DNA from: Bacillus spizizenii TU-B-10
GTDB taxonomy: Bacteria; Bacillota; Bacilli; Bacillales; Bacillaceae
Assembly: GCF_000227465.1 (NCBI RefSeq)
Contig: NC_016047.1
Span: 3,576,857 to 3,640,856 of the forward strand
Direction: 5' to 3'
DNA: 64,000 bases
Within the stretch, counting starts at the first letter, position 1, and the number at the start of each line of letters is the position of its first letter. The notes beneath the pieces are model-generated. The model was not told the DNA's origin and searched no databases. It saw nothing but the letters and a program-made list of their open reading frames with translations. Made by a program: the position numbers and the translations under genes. Shown here piece by piece: positions 55,633 through 64,000 of this stretch.

Positions 55633-57537
55633 TTAACGGGCTGTTAGATAGAATTTTGATTGGTCTGATTGTATAAATAGGTCTACTTTCTTCTTTATTT
55701 TAAAGCACCACAGCTTTTTTTCAATATTTTTACTGCAAAAGTACACGCTGACATCCTTTTTGGGAACCAATGTCGTTTTGTATGAATTTATTGATAAAAC
55801 GATATTCATGTTTTTCAAGTGAGCCGGGGCAAACTTTTGTTCAACTAGATTCCGGTCAACCTGTATCACTGTCCCATCAACAGAACTGATTTGATTTTTT
55901 ATTGGGATTAAAAACTCTTGATTATTGCATTCCAGCAATAATAAGGATTGCTTCGGAAAGAACAATTGGCTTCCAGGAAATACGAACGTTAAATCTGAAT
56001 CATTATTTTTAAATTCCACTTTCAAAACTTCTTGCTTTCTTATATCCACAGACAGATTACCGTATGTTTTTGTAAAGTATGGCCTTGCGCTAAAAGCGTA
56101 TTTCCCGTTATTCCCAATATATTTAGCATGTTTTGAATAAGGATACGGTTCTCTGCTGCTGCCAATTCGGGCGCGTTTTTTATACCCGTCTATCTCCGAT
56201 TCAATAAAGAAGTCCCAAACACCAATATCTTCTTCATGAACAGCCAAATCAGTAAACTTCGTGAGAAATTCAAATTCTCCGTCCTTAGAATATACCGGAG
56301 AAATGATTTTTTCAGTTTTTCTTTCGCGATGCACCCAAATGCCTAATAAAGTTTGCATAGCTTGTTGCTCTGGTTGTAAAGCCGTGTGGGTAACCGATCC
56401 TTTTAATGAAAAAGTATCGTTCTTCATTTGAAATTTGCTCACGTAATGACTGATTTTATTTCTGTCATCAATAATCCGTTCATTCTCTGTTAACTGATAC
56501 GGCATAAGGCTGGGATAGTTTGCTATGATATGACCATTTTCAACAGACGTAAATTGAGTCATATTTTCTTTATCAGCTTCAAACTGCTTCAAGCCCTTTA
56601 AGTCATTCTGACGTACAAAATATAATTTTAACCGCGTATGGGAATGAACAAGCTTATCAATTTCCTGCGGAATATTTTGTTCAACAAAACGATGCAGCTC
56701 TGTCATCCATATTTGCTGTTCCTGCTCACTCTCGATCGTTACGGTAAAGTCCGTTGTTCTGGAAAAATCAAAATGGCGATTTATAAACTTCGCCATAAAC
56801 TTCATTTTGCCGGTATGAGAAAGACGGCTCTCACAAATCATATCTATGATTACCTTCATTGCACCGTAGTAGTTTTGAGGCGCAACATAAGCAAATGTCA
56901 TATGCTCGCCATCATGCTGTACAGCGTAGTAATAATCATAGTCGGCCAAGACAGAAATTTTGTCCGCTTTTATATAAGCTTTCATGACAAATACCTGATC
57001 CTCTGTGGCCTGTATATTAGATGGAAAATATATGTCATGCTTTCTAAGCAGTGAAACTTTAAAAAGTTTTGTCGGGCCAATTGAGTAGACAAGCGGAGAT
57101 TTAACAAGATCCGCCTCAGGTTTTGTTTCTTTAAAAATAGCTTGCGGGACCGCTCTGCCGTTTACACCGACCATTTTTCCAAGCACAATATCTGAATCGT
57201 GTTGTTGTGCAAATTGATACATTCTCTCAAACGCTTCAATTCCTAAATAATCATCGGAATCAATAAAAAAGATGTATTCACCGTTCGCAGCACGTATGGC
57301 TTGGTTTCTTGGTTCTCCCGGCCCTCCCGAGTTTTCCTTTCGTTCAATAACCGTTATATTAGAATACTGTTCACTGTATTTTTTCAATATTGAAACCGTG
57401 CCATCCTGAGAACAATCATCTACACAAATAATTTCATACTCATTATTCGGCATGGTTTGTTGAACCAGACTATCCAGGCAGCGGGAGATAAAATGTTCTG
57501 AGTTGTATGTGGGTACTGCTGCAGTAATTTTCAACAT
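55633..57537 (-). CDS. TarS/TarQ-like wall teichoic acid glycosyltransferase, second copy
   Basis: A 634-residue family 2 glycosyltransferase, equal in length and domain plan to the one at 47305-49209 and about half identical to it. It has the GT-A core (AAVPTYNSEHFISRCLDSL, DDCSQDGT, DSDDYL), the TarS-type block (GVNGRAVPQAIF, ATEDQVFVMKAYIKADKISV, HMTFAYVAP) and beta-rich C-terminal domains. The ATG at 57537 follows AGAGGTG; the frame stays open to 57612 without a better start. The position between mnaA and a TarM-like gene supports wall teichoic acid glycosylation. In strain 168 the nearby genes are ggaA/ggaB, which are not seen here. Confidence 0.87.
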   Translation of the reverse strand: MLKITAAVPTYNSEHFISRCLDSLVQQTMPNNEYEIICVDDCSQDGTVSILKKYSEQYSNITVIERKENSGGPGEPRNQAIRAANGEYIFFIDSDDYLGIEAFERMYQFAQQHDSDIVLGKMVGVNGRAVPQAIFKETKPEADLVKSPLVYSIGPTKLFKVSLLRKHDIYFPSNIQATEDQVFVMKAYIKADKISVLADYDYYYAVQHDGEHMTFAYVAPQNYYGAMKVIIDMICESRLSHTGKMKFMAKFINRHFDFSRTTDFTVTIESEQEQQIWMTELHRFVEQNIPQEIDKLVHSHTRLKLYFVRQNDLKGLKQFEADKENMTQFTSVENGHIIANYPSLMPYQLTENERIIDDRNKISHYVSKFQMKNDTFSLKGSVTHTALQPEQQAMQTLLGIWVHRERKTEKIISPVYSKDGEFEFLTKFTDLAVHEEDIGVWDFFIESEIDGYKKRARIGSSREPYPYSKHAKYIGNNGKYAFSARPYFTKTYGNLSVDIRKQEVLKVEFKNNDSDLTFVFPGSQLFFPKQSLLLLECNNQEFLIPIKNQISSVDGTVIQVDRNLVEQKFAPAHLKNMNIVLSINSYKTTLVPKKDVSVYFCSKNIEKKLWCFKIKKKVDLFIQSDQSKFYLTAR

Positions 57538-57611
57538 TACACCTCTATCCTTATCCGCTTCTATTTCCTCACAAAAGCTCATATAATGAACAAAAATGGT
57601 ATAGAAATGCA

Positions 57612-59132
57612 CTATTTCGTCATTTCAAATACTTCTTCCCATCTTTCAAACAATCGGTCTTCACTATATTCGGTATCCATTAAATTCTTTGCATTTTTTC
57701 CATATTGAATGGCTTTCTCTGGGTTGTCGTACAAATAAATGATACTCTCAGCAAGCATTTCAATATGATCAGGTTCTACAAGCATTCCCGTTTCGTGTTC
57801 TTTGATGAGCTCTCTAGGGCTATATTTCACATCAAAACTAATGACCGGGGTTGCGCACGAAAACGATTCACAAATGGCAAGACTGAACCCCTCAAATTTT
57901 GATGTTAATAAAGTGGCAAGCGCCTGCTGATAAAATGGAGCAGGATTTGCGATATACCCTTTTAAATGCACATTATCTAACTGGAGATCATCGATCAATT
58001 GCTGATATTGCTCGTGGCCAGGACCGCTGCCATAAACATTAAGGACAATATCAGGCCGAGATTTTTTTACGATTTCCATTGCTTTTATGACCTTATCAAT
58101 CCCTTTTTCTTCATGATATCTGGCCACCATGACAAATTCGTTTTTCTTTTTTTCATACGTTTGTAATTTTTCAAGTCTTCTTGGGGCATGGGGAATAACA
58201 AAAATATTATTGTTCGACTCAAAGTCTTTCATGATATCTTCCTTTTGTTCATTCGTTAATACGATCAGCCCGTCATAATCTTTAATATGTTCCATCGCGT
58301 ATTGATGATTTTTCCGAACTTTGCTGCCCAACGTATAAGGATAATCTAAATGATTTGAGTGAACACAGTAATATCGTTTTGCCAATCCATCACGCATTTC
58401 ATTGACTTTTGAAGCACTTCCGACTCCATCACAGATGATAATAGGGTCTTTTTCTTTTTCACAAATCTTCTCAAGCCAATGTGTATGAAACGTGTGCTTG
58501 TTTTTGAAAAATACAGCTTCCTTTTCATCTCGTTCAAACAGCATAACTCCTTGGCTGGCTCCTGTATTAAAATGGTGCCATTCCGTTAAATAGCAAAAGC
58601 CGTCTGGTGCTGTGTAGTGAATTTGATTGATTTTTCCGCTTCTCGTATCGAATAATACCGTTTTATTTACATAAGCGTCATGAAAGTATTCCCGCTTTGT
58701 CATCTGCATATTTTCATTGAAGTGATCTACATATAAAAGGTTATCCGACTCATCCCACTTTTTCTTTTTCATATATAAACCATTCTTAAAGTATTCCGTT
58801 TCTAATTTTTCCTCATTATGATACACGGCATAGGGTTCTTCAAAGCGATTGCGATTTTGTTCATAATAACTTTGTTGTGCATTCCCGACTTTTATATGCT
58901 TATGCTGATTTTTATAGTCATCATAAATATTAAGGATATTTACATCAGGATGCAGCCTTCCTGCGTTCTTCAGCTCTTTCTCAATCTGATTATAATTGTC
59001 TTTAAAATCAAGTGTGACCAAATCGATTTTATGGCCGCGCTCCGCAAATGTAAAAGATCTTGACATCATAGAGCTTGTAATGCCGCCTTTTTCAATGTCT
59101 ATTTCATATATTAGTGAAAAGATCCTTCTCAT
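57612..59132 (-). CDS. TarM/TagE-like family 4 glycosyltransferase
   Basis: A 506-residue GT-B enzyme. The N-terminus (RRIFSLIYEIDIEKGGITSSM) matches TarM, followed by the beta-sheet insertion typical of TarM/TagE (about 85-230, with YLTEWHHFNTG). The catalytic half has YHEEKGIDKVIKAMEIV, VYGSGPGHEQY and the donor-binding EGFSLAICESFSCATPVISFD, containing the EX7E acid. These enzymes add an alpha-linked sugar to wall teichoic acid. The ATG at 59132 follows AAGAAGGGG. It is 35 bases after the gene upstream. Confidence 0.87.
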   Translation of the reverse strand: MRRIFSLIYEIDIEKGGITSSMMSRSFTFAERGHKIDLVTLDFKDNYNQIEKELKNAGRLHPDVNILNIYDDYKNQHKHIKVGNAQQSYYEQNRNRFEEPYAVYHNEEKLETEYFKNGLYMKKKKWDESDNLLYVDHFNENMQMTKREYFHDAYVNKTVLFDTRSGKINQIHYTAPDGFCYLTEWHHFNTGASQGVMLFERDEKEAVFFKNKHTFHTHWLEKICEKEKDPIIICDGVGSASKVNEMRDGLAKRYYCVHSNHLDYPYTLGSKVRKNHQYAMEHIKDYDGLIVLTNEQKEDIMKDFESNNNIFVIPHAPRRLEKLQTYEKKKNEFVMVARYHEEKGIDKVIKAMEIVKKSRPDIVLNVYGSGPGHEQYQQLIDDLQLDNVHLKGYIANPAPFYQQALATLLTSKFEGFSLAICESFSCATPVISFDVKYSPRELIKEHETGMLVEPDHIEMLAESIIYLYDNPEKAIQYGKNAKNLMDTEYSEDRLFERWEEVFEMTK

Positions 59133-59166
59133 CTTCAAGCCCCTTCTTTTGGTAAAGCTTTCTCTG

Positions 59167-60534
59167 CTATTTTTTTGCAAACAGCCGCTTCATTAATTTT
59201 CTCCTAAGTCCCTCGGCTGTATGAACATGCAAATAATTATTTTCTACTGCCAAAGTAATTTGCCAGCCCAAAATACTTTGTTCAGATGATGGAATTTCCT
59301 TTGGATCGGTGACTCGTACACTCGATGCAAAGAAGCTATTATCCCACTCTGAACAGAGATACAATTCAATCATGGACAGCTGATCTAATACAGAATGAAC
59401 ATAGAGAGTACCGCTTACAGTAAACATCAGCTCTTCCTCACTGCTTACTTTTGCGTTATATGTAATTTCAGTACCGCTCTTCTTATTTTTTAATTTCCAA
59501 TACATTTTGTGACGGCCTACAGAATGGGTCGGAACGTCGCCTTTAAACTCGACCTTGGCTGACAAATATAAGTCGGATTTTGATTGCCATTCTGCCGTTA
59601 ACAGCTCAACATCCATATTTTTTAAGTGATTATTAAAAGTCACCTGATCAATTAGTTTGTCTACAAAACGTTTGCGGGTAAATGGCTCTTCAGAAACATA
59701 GTAAATATTTGTGCGAGGTCCCGTTTTTTCAATCGTGTCATGATATCTCTTCAATGAAGGGACCACGAACGCATCAAGGTGGCCTATTTCCTTTTCAGGA
59801 TTGTCTAACAGCTCATTCGTCTCTATAAAACCTAAGTACATGGATGAACATTTAACCGAAAGAGACTTCAGTGTTTTATATATCTCGAATTCTGATGTTA
59901 AAAATAAATATTCCGTCTTGTTTATCAAGCGGCTTAGAAAATAATAGGAAAGTTCATTTTCTGAATACAATACATTGACTATATTCTCTTTTTCGTCAAA
60001 AATGACAATTTTTTCAGTTGTTTCATCATTCTTATACCATTTGGTCATATAACAGGTGCCATCTGCTCTTAAGTAAAGATGCTGCTTCGGTTTGTTAGTC
60101 TCCAGATTCATGTACATTAAACTGTGTACATAGCCGGATGAATCGTATTCTTCTCTTTTAAACCTTTGCCTGTTTTCATTAAAGTAATCAATAACAGCAA
60201 GTTCTCCTGATGCTGTAAACCTTTGGTATTTGATATAACGCCCATTATGGTAATAGCGGTAAATGGGCTTGTTCGGTTCTTGAATATATGTTAAACCTTC
60301 TTGTTCAATCGGATGCTTAATTTTATCTTTCTGAGGTTCATATCCTTTAAAGTAGCTGTACATATTGATAACAGCAGCATCTTTAAAAGAAGAAGGCCCA
60401 TTAGGCTCATGATTAAAAGTGACAATTTCCATTGGATAATTCCAATCGATTGTATTAATACTAAACTTTTTTGCAGCCTGCAGTCTTGAACAAACATATG
60501 CTAATTTTGGGGTAGAAACCTTCATCGTCATCAT
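59167..60534 (-). CDS. TarM-related protein lacking an obvious catalytic domain
   Basis: A 455-residue cytoplasmic protein. Residues about 30-200 resemble the beta-sheet insertion of its neighbour (NGRYIKYQRFTASGELAVIDYFNENRQRFKRE; LYLRADGTCYMTKWYKN). The second half lacks the GT-B donor-site motif (no EX7E seen) and instead has a beta-sandwich-like end (LYLSAKVEFKGDVPTHSVGRHKMYWKLK). It could be a non-catalytic partner, like GtfB for GtfA in SRR-protein glycosylation; that is an inference. It is the first gene of the operon. The ATG follows AAAGGT. Confidence 0.75.
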   Translation of the reverse strand: MMTMKVSTPKLAYVCSRLQAAKKFSINTIDWNYPMEIVTFNHEPNGPSSFKDAAVINMYSYFKGYEPQKDKIKHPIEQEGLTYIQEPNKPIYRYYHNGRYIKYQRFTASGELAVIDYFNENRQRFKREEYDSSGYVHSLMYMNLETNKPKQHLYLRADGTCYMTKWYKNDETTEKIVIFDEKENIVNVLYSENELSYYFLSRLINKTEYLFLTSEFEIYKTLKSLSVKCSSMYLGFIETNELLDNPEKEIGHLDAFVVPSLKRYHDTIEKTGPRTNIYYVSEEPFTRKRFVDKLIDQVTFNNHLKNMDVELLTAEWQSKSDLYLSAKVEFKGDVPTHSVGRHKMYWKLKNKKSGTEITYNAKVSSEEELMFTVSGTLYVHSVLDQLSMIELYLCSEWDNSFFASSVRVTDPKEIPSSEQSILGWQITLAVENNYLHVHTAEGLRRKLMKRLFAKK

Positions 60535-60584
60535 CTATTTTTTACCTTTCGAAAAAATTCGTACAGTCACATTTTCAGAACTAC

Positions 60585-60627
60585 ATTATAACATTTTTGC
60601 TTATATGGCTCTAGCTATAATCTAGAG
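60585..60627 (-). promoter_or_regulatory. Promoter with operator-like dyad for the teichoic acid glycosylation operon
   Basis: Minus strand: TATAAT (-10, 60590-60585), a 17-base gap and a poor -35. The -35 lies within the perfect inverted repeat CTCTAG-N7-CTAGAG (60609-60627). A protein binding the dyad could block or replace -35 contacts. The rest of the 335-base gap to gtaB is AT-rich and otherwise holds only the gtaB promoter. Confidence 0.5.
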
Positions 60628-60787
60628 TCCACACGCTTTTGGTTGATATTAAAATATAATTAAAAGTGTTTATCGATATCTATCGCTAAATAAACATTTA
60701 TTTATGGTATTTTCCTTCACTTTTCTGATCATAAAGTCTATGAATTTACCCTTGTTTAATATTGGTTTTTCCTATATCATTAACTGT

Positions 60788-60812
60788 GTTTATCAAATTT
60801 ATTTTAGGGTAC
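60788..60812 (+). promoter_or_regulatory. Sigma-B promoter of gtaB
   Basis: GTTTAT (60788-60793), 13 bases, GGGTAC (60807-60812), about 58 bases upstream of the start. It agrees with the known general-stress promoter of gtaB. Confidence 0.8.
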
Positions 60813-60869
60813 TAAATGTAGAGAATGGATTTGAAACTATATCTTTAAAGATAAAGGAAGGTGCTTATA

Positions 60870-61748
60870 TTGAAAAAAGTACGGAAGGCTATAATCCCTG
60901 CAGCTGGTCTCGGTACAAGATTCTTGCCGGCTACGAAAGCAATGCCGAAAGAAATGCTTCCTATCGTTGACAAGCCAACCATTCAATACATAATTGAAGA
61001 AGCTGTTGAATCTGGTATTGAGGATATTATTATTGTAACAGGAAAAAGCAAACGTGCGATTGAGGATCATTTTGATTACTCTCCTGAACTTGAAAGAAAC
61101 TTAGAAGAAAAAGGGAAAGTTGAACTCCTTGAAAAAGTGAAAAAAGCCTCTAACCTGGCTGACATCCATTATATCCGCCAAAAAGAGCCTAAGGGACTCG
61201 GGCACGCTGTCTGGTGCGCACGCAACTTTATTGGCGATGAGCCTTTTGCGGTTCTGCTTGGAGACGATATTGTCCAGGCTGAAAAGCCAGGATTGCGCCA
61301 GTTAATGGATGAATACGAAAGAACACTTTCTTCCATTATCGGTGTTCAGCAAGTGCCTGAAGAAGAAACACACCGCTACGGCATAATCGACCCACTGACT
61401 AGTGATGGCCGCCGTTACCAGGTGAAAAACTTCGTTGAGAAGCCCCCTAAAGGAACGGCTCCTTCTAATCTTGCCATCTTAGGCCGTTATGTATTCACAC
61501 CTGAAATCTTCATGTATTTAGAAGAGCAGCAGGTTGGCGCTGGTGGAGAAATTCAGCTGACAGACGCTATTCAAAAGTTAAATGAAATTCAAAGAGTGTT
61601 TGCTTACGATTTTGAAGGCAAGCGTTATGATGTTGGTGAAAAGCTTGGCTTTATCACAACAACTCTTGAGTTTGCGATGCAGGATAAAGAGCTTCGCGAT
61701 CAGCTCGTCCCATTTATGGAAGGTTTATTGAACAAAAAGGAAATCTAA
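60870..61748 (+). CDS. gtaB: GtaB, UTP-glucose-1-phosphate uridylyltransferase
   Basis: A 292-residue nucleotidyltransferase with [32 protein letters not shown] and [11 protein letters not shown]. It makes UDP-glucose for teichoic acid glucosylation, glycolipid anchors and, through TuaD, teichuronic acid. The start is a TTG at 60870 with AAGGAAGGTG upstream. It is monocistronic and opposite in direction to its neighbours. Confidence 0.97.
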   Translation: MKKVRKAIIPAAGLGTRFLPATKAMPKEMLPIVDKPTIQYIIEEAVESGIEDIIIVTGKSKRAIEDHFDYSPELERNLEEKGKVELLEKVKKASNLADIHYIRQKEPKGLGHAVWCARNFIGDEPFAVLLGDDIVQAEKPGLRQLMDEYERTLSSIIGVQQVPEEETHRYGIIDPLTSDGRRYQVKNFVEKPPKGTAPSNLAILGRYVFTPEIFMYLEEQQVGAGGEIQLTDAIQKLNEIQRVFAYDFEGKRYDVGEKLGFITTTLEFAMQDKELRDQLVPFMEGLLNKKEI

Positions 61749-61753
61749 ACAAC

Positions 61754-61787
61754 AGGGCTATTGGACATTCATCCAATAGCCTTTTCT
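61754..61787. terminator. Bidirectional terminator between gtaB and tagH
   Basis: GGCTATTGGA (61756-61765) and TCCAATAGCC (61772-61781) form a 10-bp stem with a 6-base loop, followed by TTTTCTT on the plus strand. Confidence 0.9.
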
Positions 61788-63370
61788 TATTTCGTCATCA
61801 AGGTTAGCGTATGCTCTTCATTATCAACTGCAAAAACCCTATCAGCTGTATTCACAAGAAAACGATTCTCGCTGCTGTCATACAATACATCGGTTTCACT
61901 TAAAGATAGTGATGCCGGGGTAACGGGAGAAATGTTGTAAAAGATAAGCTCTGATGCTTTATCATCCTCCAGCACATAGCTGATTTTTTCATAATCAAAA
62001 TCCAACGTTTTTCTGCCGTCAGCTGTATCACTTTCAGTAAAGCCTTTCATTTTAGAATGAATAGTGACACTGCTTTCTCCAAGAAACGTCAAAAAATATT
62101 CATAGGAATCTGCTGCAGTTTGCTGGATATAAGGTGTAAAAGCAGAAATCTGCAACTCTGTCTCCTTTAAGTTAGTCTCAACATCCTTCTGGCTAACATA
62201 AAAGGATTTTCCGTCAAACTTAATTTTAGCAATTTGTTTACTTTTAGCGCTAACCGGCACCTTTGTACCAAATTGAAGCGTAACGTCAGCCTTATGCTTT
62301 AAACCTTGATCTTTATAGACAACTGCTTTTTCAACATCAATAAAGCCTTGCTTATTGACAGTCGTTAAGCTATCTTTTGCCTTAGTTTTCACACTGCCCT
62401 CATGGTTCTTCACTTCATTTTGCGGAATAGCGCCAAGCGAAGCAATTGTACGAAGCGGGGCATTAAAGAACATTGTTCCCGCAGTAAAAACCGTCAGGAT
62501 AGACAAAATAGCAATTTGAACAGCATTAGCCAGTGATTTAGGCTTTTTCTTCTTTTGCCGGAAACGGGCTAACGCTTCAGGATCTTCTTTCTTCCTCTCT
62601 TCCGTTTGCTCTTTTTTATATGTCTCTTTTTCTTTTTTCGACAGCTTATTAAACCAGTCAATAAACGCTTTGTACTCTTTGACAACCGTTTTTGTTTCAT
62701 CAAACATACGAAGCTCGCCGTAGTGCATCCAAGCGACGCGGTCACACATCTTCTCAATCTGGCCGATGGAGTGGCTGACAAAGAAAATGGTTTTTCCTTG
62801 CTTTTTAAACTCATTAATTCTGTCTACACACTTCTGATAAAACGTTTGGTCCCCTACGGAGAGCGCTTCATCAATAATTAAGATGTCAGGGTCAATATGC
62901 ACGGAAATCGCAAAACCGAGACGCGATTTCATACCGCTGGAATAGTTTTTAACCGGCTGATTAATAAAATCGCCAATCTCGGCAAATTCCACGATGCTGT
63001 CGTACATATCATCAATTTCTTTATTGGTTAACCCCATCATTAAACACTTGAGCCGGACATTGTCCCGGCCCGTCAATTGGTTATTTAAACCGGCAGCAAT
63101 CGCAATCAGCGACGGCTGGCCGTTCATTTCAATTTCACCGCTGGTCGGCGGAATAATTTTAGCCAGCAGGTTAGACATGGTCGATTTCCCTGACCCGTTT
63201 ATCCCTACAAAGCCGATTGTCTCTCCCTCATACACGTCAAAGGAGACATTCCGCACAGCAAAAAAACCATTATCTTTGACCGGAAAAAACAATCCTTTAA
63301 TCTTGTCCGATTGTTTTTTATACAAATGATACTGCTTTGAAACATTTCGAAACGAAACTTTTAGTTTCAT
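61787..63370 (-). CDS. tagH: TagH/TarH, ATPase of the teichoic acid exporter
   Basis: A 527-residue ABC ATPase: Walker [10 protein letters not shown] (about 56-64), signature [12 protein letters not shown], Walker [13 protein letters not shown] and switch histidine FFVSHS. Unlike most such ATPases it continues past about residue 270 with a basic linker, one membrane helix ([20 protein letters not shown]) and an extracellular SH3-like part, as in B. subtilis TagH of the same length. With TagG it exports wall teichoic acid. In ribitol-type strains the same gene is called tarH. Confidence 0.96.
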   Translation of the reverse strand: MKLKVSFRNVSKQYHLYKKQSDKIKGLFFPVKDNGFFAVRNVSFDVYEGETIGFVGINGSGKSTMSNLLAKIIPPTSGEIEMNGQPSLIAIAAGLNNQLTGRDNVRLKCLMMGLTNKEIDDMYDSIVEFAEIGDFINQPVKNYSSGMKSRLGFAISVHIDPDILIIDEALSVGDQTFYQKCVDRINEFKKQGKTIFFVSHSIGQIEKMCDRVAWMHYGELRMFDETKTVVKEYKAFIDWFNKLSKKEKETYKKEQTEERKKEDPEALARFRQKKKKPKSLANAVQIAILSILTVFTAGTMFFNAPLRTIASLGAIPQNEVKNHEGSVKTKAKDSLTTVNKQGFIDVEKAVVYKDQGLKHKADVTLQFGTKVPVSAKSKQIAKIKFDGKSFYVSQKDVETNLKETELQISAFTPYIQQTAADSYEYFLTFLGESSVTIHSKMKGFTESDTADGRKTLDFDYEKISYVLEDDKASELIFYNISPVTPASLSLSETDVLYDSSENRFLVNTADRVFAVDNEEHTLTLMTK

Positions 63371-63389
63371 CGTACAATCTCCTTACGTA

Positions 63390-64000
63390 TTAAAGAAAGT
63401 CAACAAACTTGTCTCTAAATTTCATATGCAAGATAGAACCTACTGTCAATAAAAGGAATGTAAACAACCAGAAATACAGTGTGTATTTCATGTCTTGGAA
63501 GAACCATTTGCCATCTAAGAAGCTGTTCCGGAACCCTTCTATAAGATAATAAATCGGGTTTAATTTAATCACAGGAAGAAGACCAGGATAATTCTTCCCA
63601 AGTTGCTCTGTGATATTCCAGAAAACCGGAAGCAAAAAGAACAGTAATCTGGTTACCGCTTGCAGAAAAAATTGATAGTCTCTGACAAGCACACTGATTG
63701 TAGAGTTAAACAAGCTAAACGCAAACATAAATACAATCATGCAAATAAAATAATAAAAATATTGTATCCAATGCAAGTCGGGATACACACCGCTTGCTAA
63801 AAGGACTATAACATAAATACCCATCATCACAAAATAACTAAATAAATTTGATGCAATCACAACAGATGGAAGCGAACTAATTGGAAAATTCATTTTCGCA
63901 ACCATATTGATCCGTTTAAATACACTGTTTGATCCATCAAGAATCGTCGGGCTAATAAAAAACCACGGAATCAAACCAGCCAGCATCCAAACAATAAAAG
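63390..64000 (-). CDS. tagG: TagG/TarG, permease of the teichoic acid exporter, partial
   Basis: The C-terminal 202 residues of an ABC-2 permease, with about five helices. The frame runs open through the right window edge ([16 protein letters not shown]), so the start lies outside. The end [13 protein letters not shown] matches TagG. It is upstream of tagH on the same strand, 19 bases apart, forming the TagGH exporter. Confidence 0.95.
   Translation of the reverse strand, partial: FIVWMLAGLIPWFFISPTILDGSNSVFKRINMVAKMNFPISSLPSVVIASNLFSYFVMMGIYVIVLLASGVYPDLHWIQYFYYFICMIVFMFAFSLFNSTISVLVRDYQFFLQAVTRLLFFLLPVFWNITEQLGKNYPGLLPVIKLNPIYYLIEGFRNSFLDGKWFFQDMKYTLYFWLFTFLLLTVGSILHMKFRDKFVDFL

Noticed and set aside
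55633..60534. ggaA and ggaB of strain 168
   Set aside because: The proteins here have 634, 506 and 455 residues with TarS- and TarM-type features, not the roughly 446- and 900-residue pair of 168.

Overview
The window is chromosomal DNA from a member of the Bacillus subtilis group. Gene order and protein sequences follow the degSU-comF-fla-tua-lyt-tag region of B. subtilis. It is not the laboratory strain 168. The swarming gene swrA has the functional eight-T homopolymer, flagellin is a short 279-residue variant, and lytC and lytB are divergent. An IS3-family element is present, and the genes beside mnaA and gtaB resemble the wall teichoic acid glycosyltransferases TarS and TarM rather than ggaA/ggaB. 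Together these suggest a W23/spizizenii-like or related wild lineage. The lineage is an inference.

Layout, left to right. 1-1529 (+): end of a TetR regulator and an MFS exporter. 1577-14103 (-): minJ, swrA, ctpB, ftsX, ftsE, cccB, yvjA, an IS3 element (8353-9638) lodged in the prfB terminator, prfB with its programmed +1 frameshift, secA and hpf. 14294-26010 (-): the late flagellar cluster (fliT, fliS, fliD, flaG, hag, csrA, fliW, yviE, flgL, flgK, flgN, flgM, yvyF) running back into the competence operon comFA-comFB-comFC. Sigma-D-type promoters lie before flaG, hag and flgM, and CsrA/FliW control of hag is visible in its leader. 26115-28989 (-): degV and the degS-degU two-component system. 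29205-30850 (+): yvyE and an unusual tagV.

30851-36740 (+) is an AT-rich accessory island between tagV and tagO. It holds three tandem small secreted proteins ending in GVWSPDSI, two of them with identical mature sequences. These are followed by three multi-spanning membrane proteins, an ABC ATPase and a membrane-anchored protein. It looks like a self-contained secretion, antagonism or immunity cassette and is the best candidate for an undescribed system.

36805-47070 (-): tagO and the teichuronic acid operon tuaABCDEFGH, with a four-repeat PhoP box upstream of tuaA. 47305-49209 (-): a TarS-like glycosyltransferase. 49429-53508 (-): the autolysin operon lytABC. 53720-54428 (+): a broken lytR/tagU. 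54468-60534 (-): mnaA and a three-gene teichoic acid glycosylation set (TarS-like, TarM-like, and a TarM-related protein without a recognisable catalytic domain). 60870-61748 (+): gtaB with a sigma-B promoter. 61787-64000 (-): tagH and the C-terminal part of tagG. The right half of the window is therefore almost entirely cell-wall polymer synthesis, modification and turnover.
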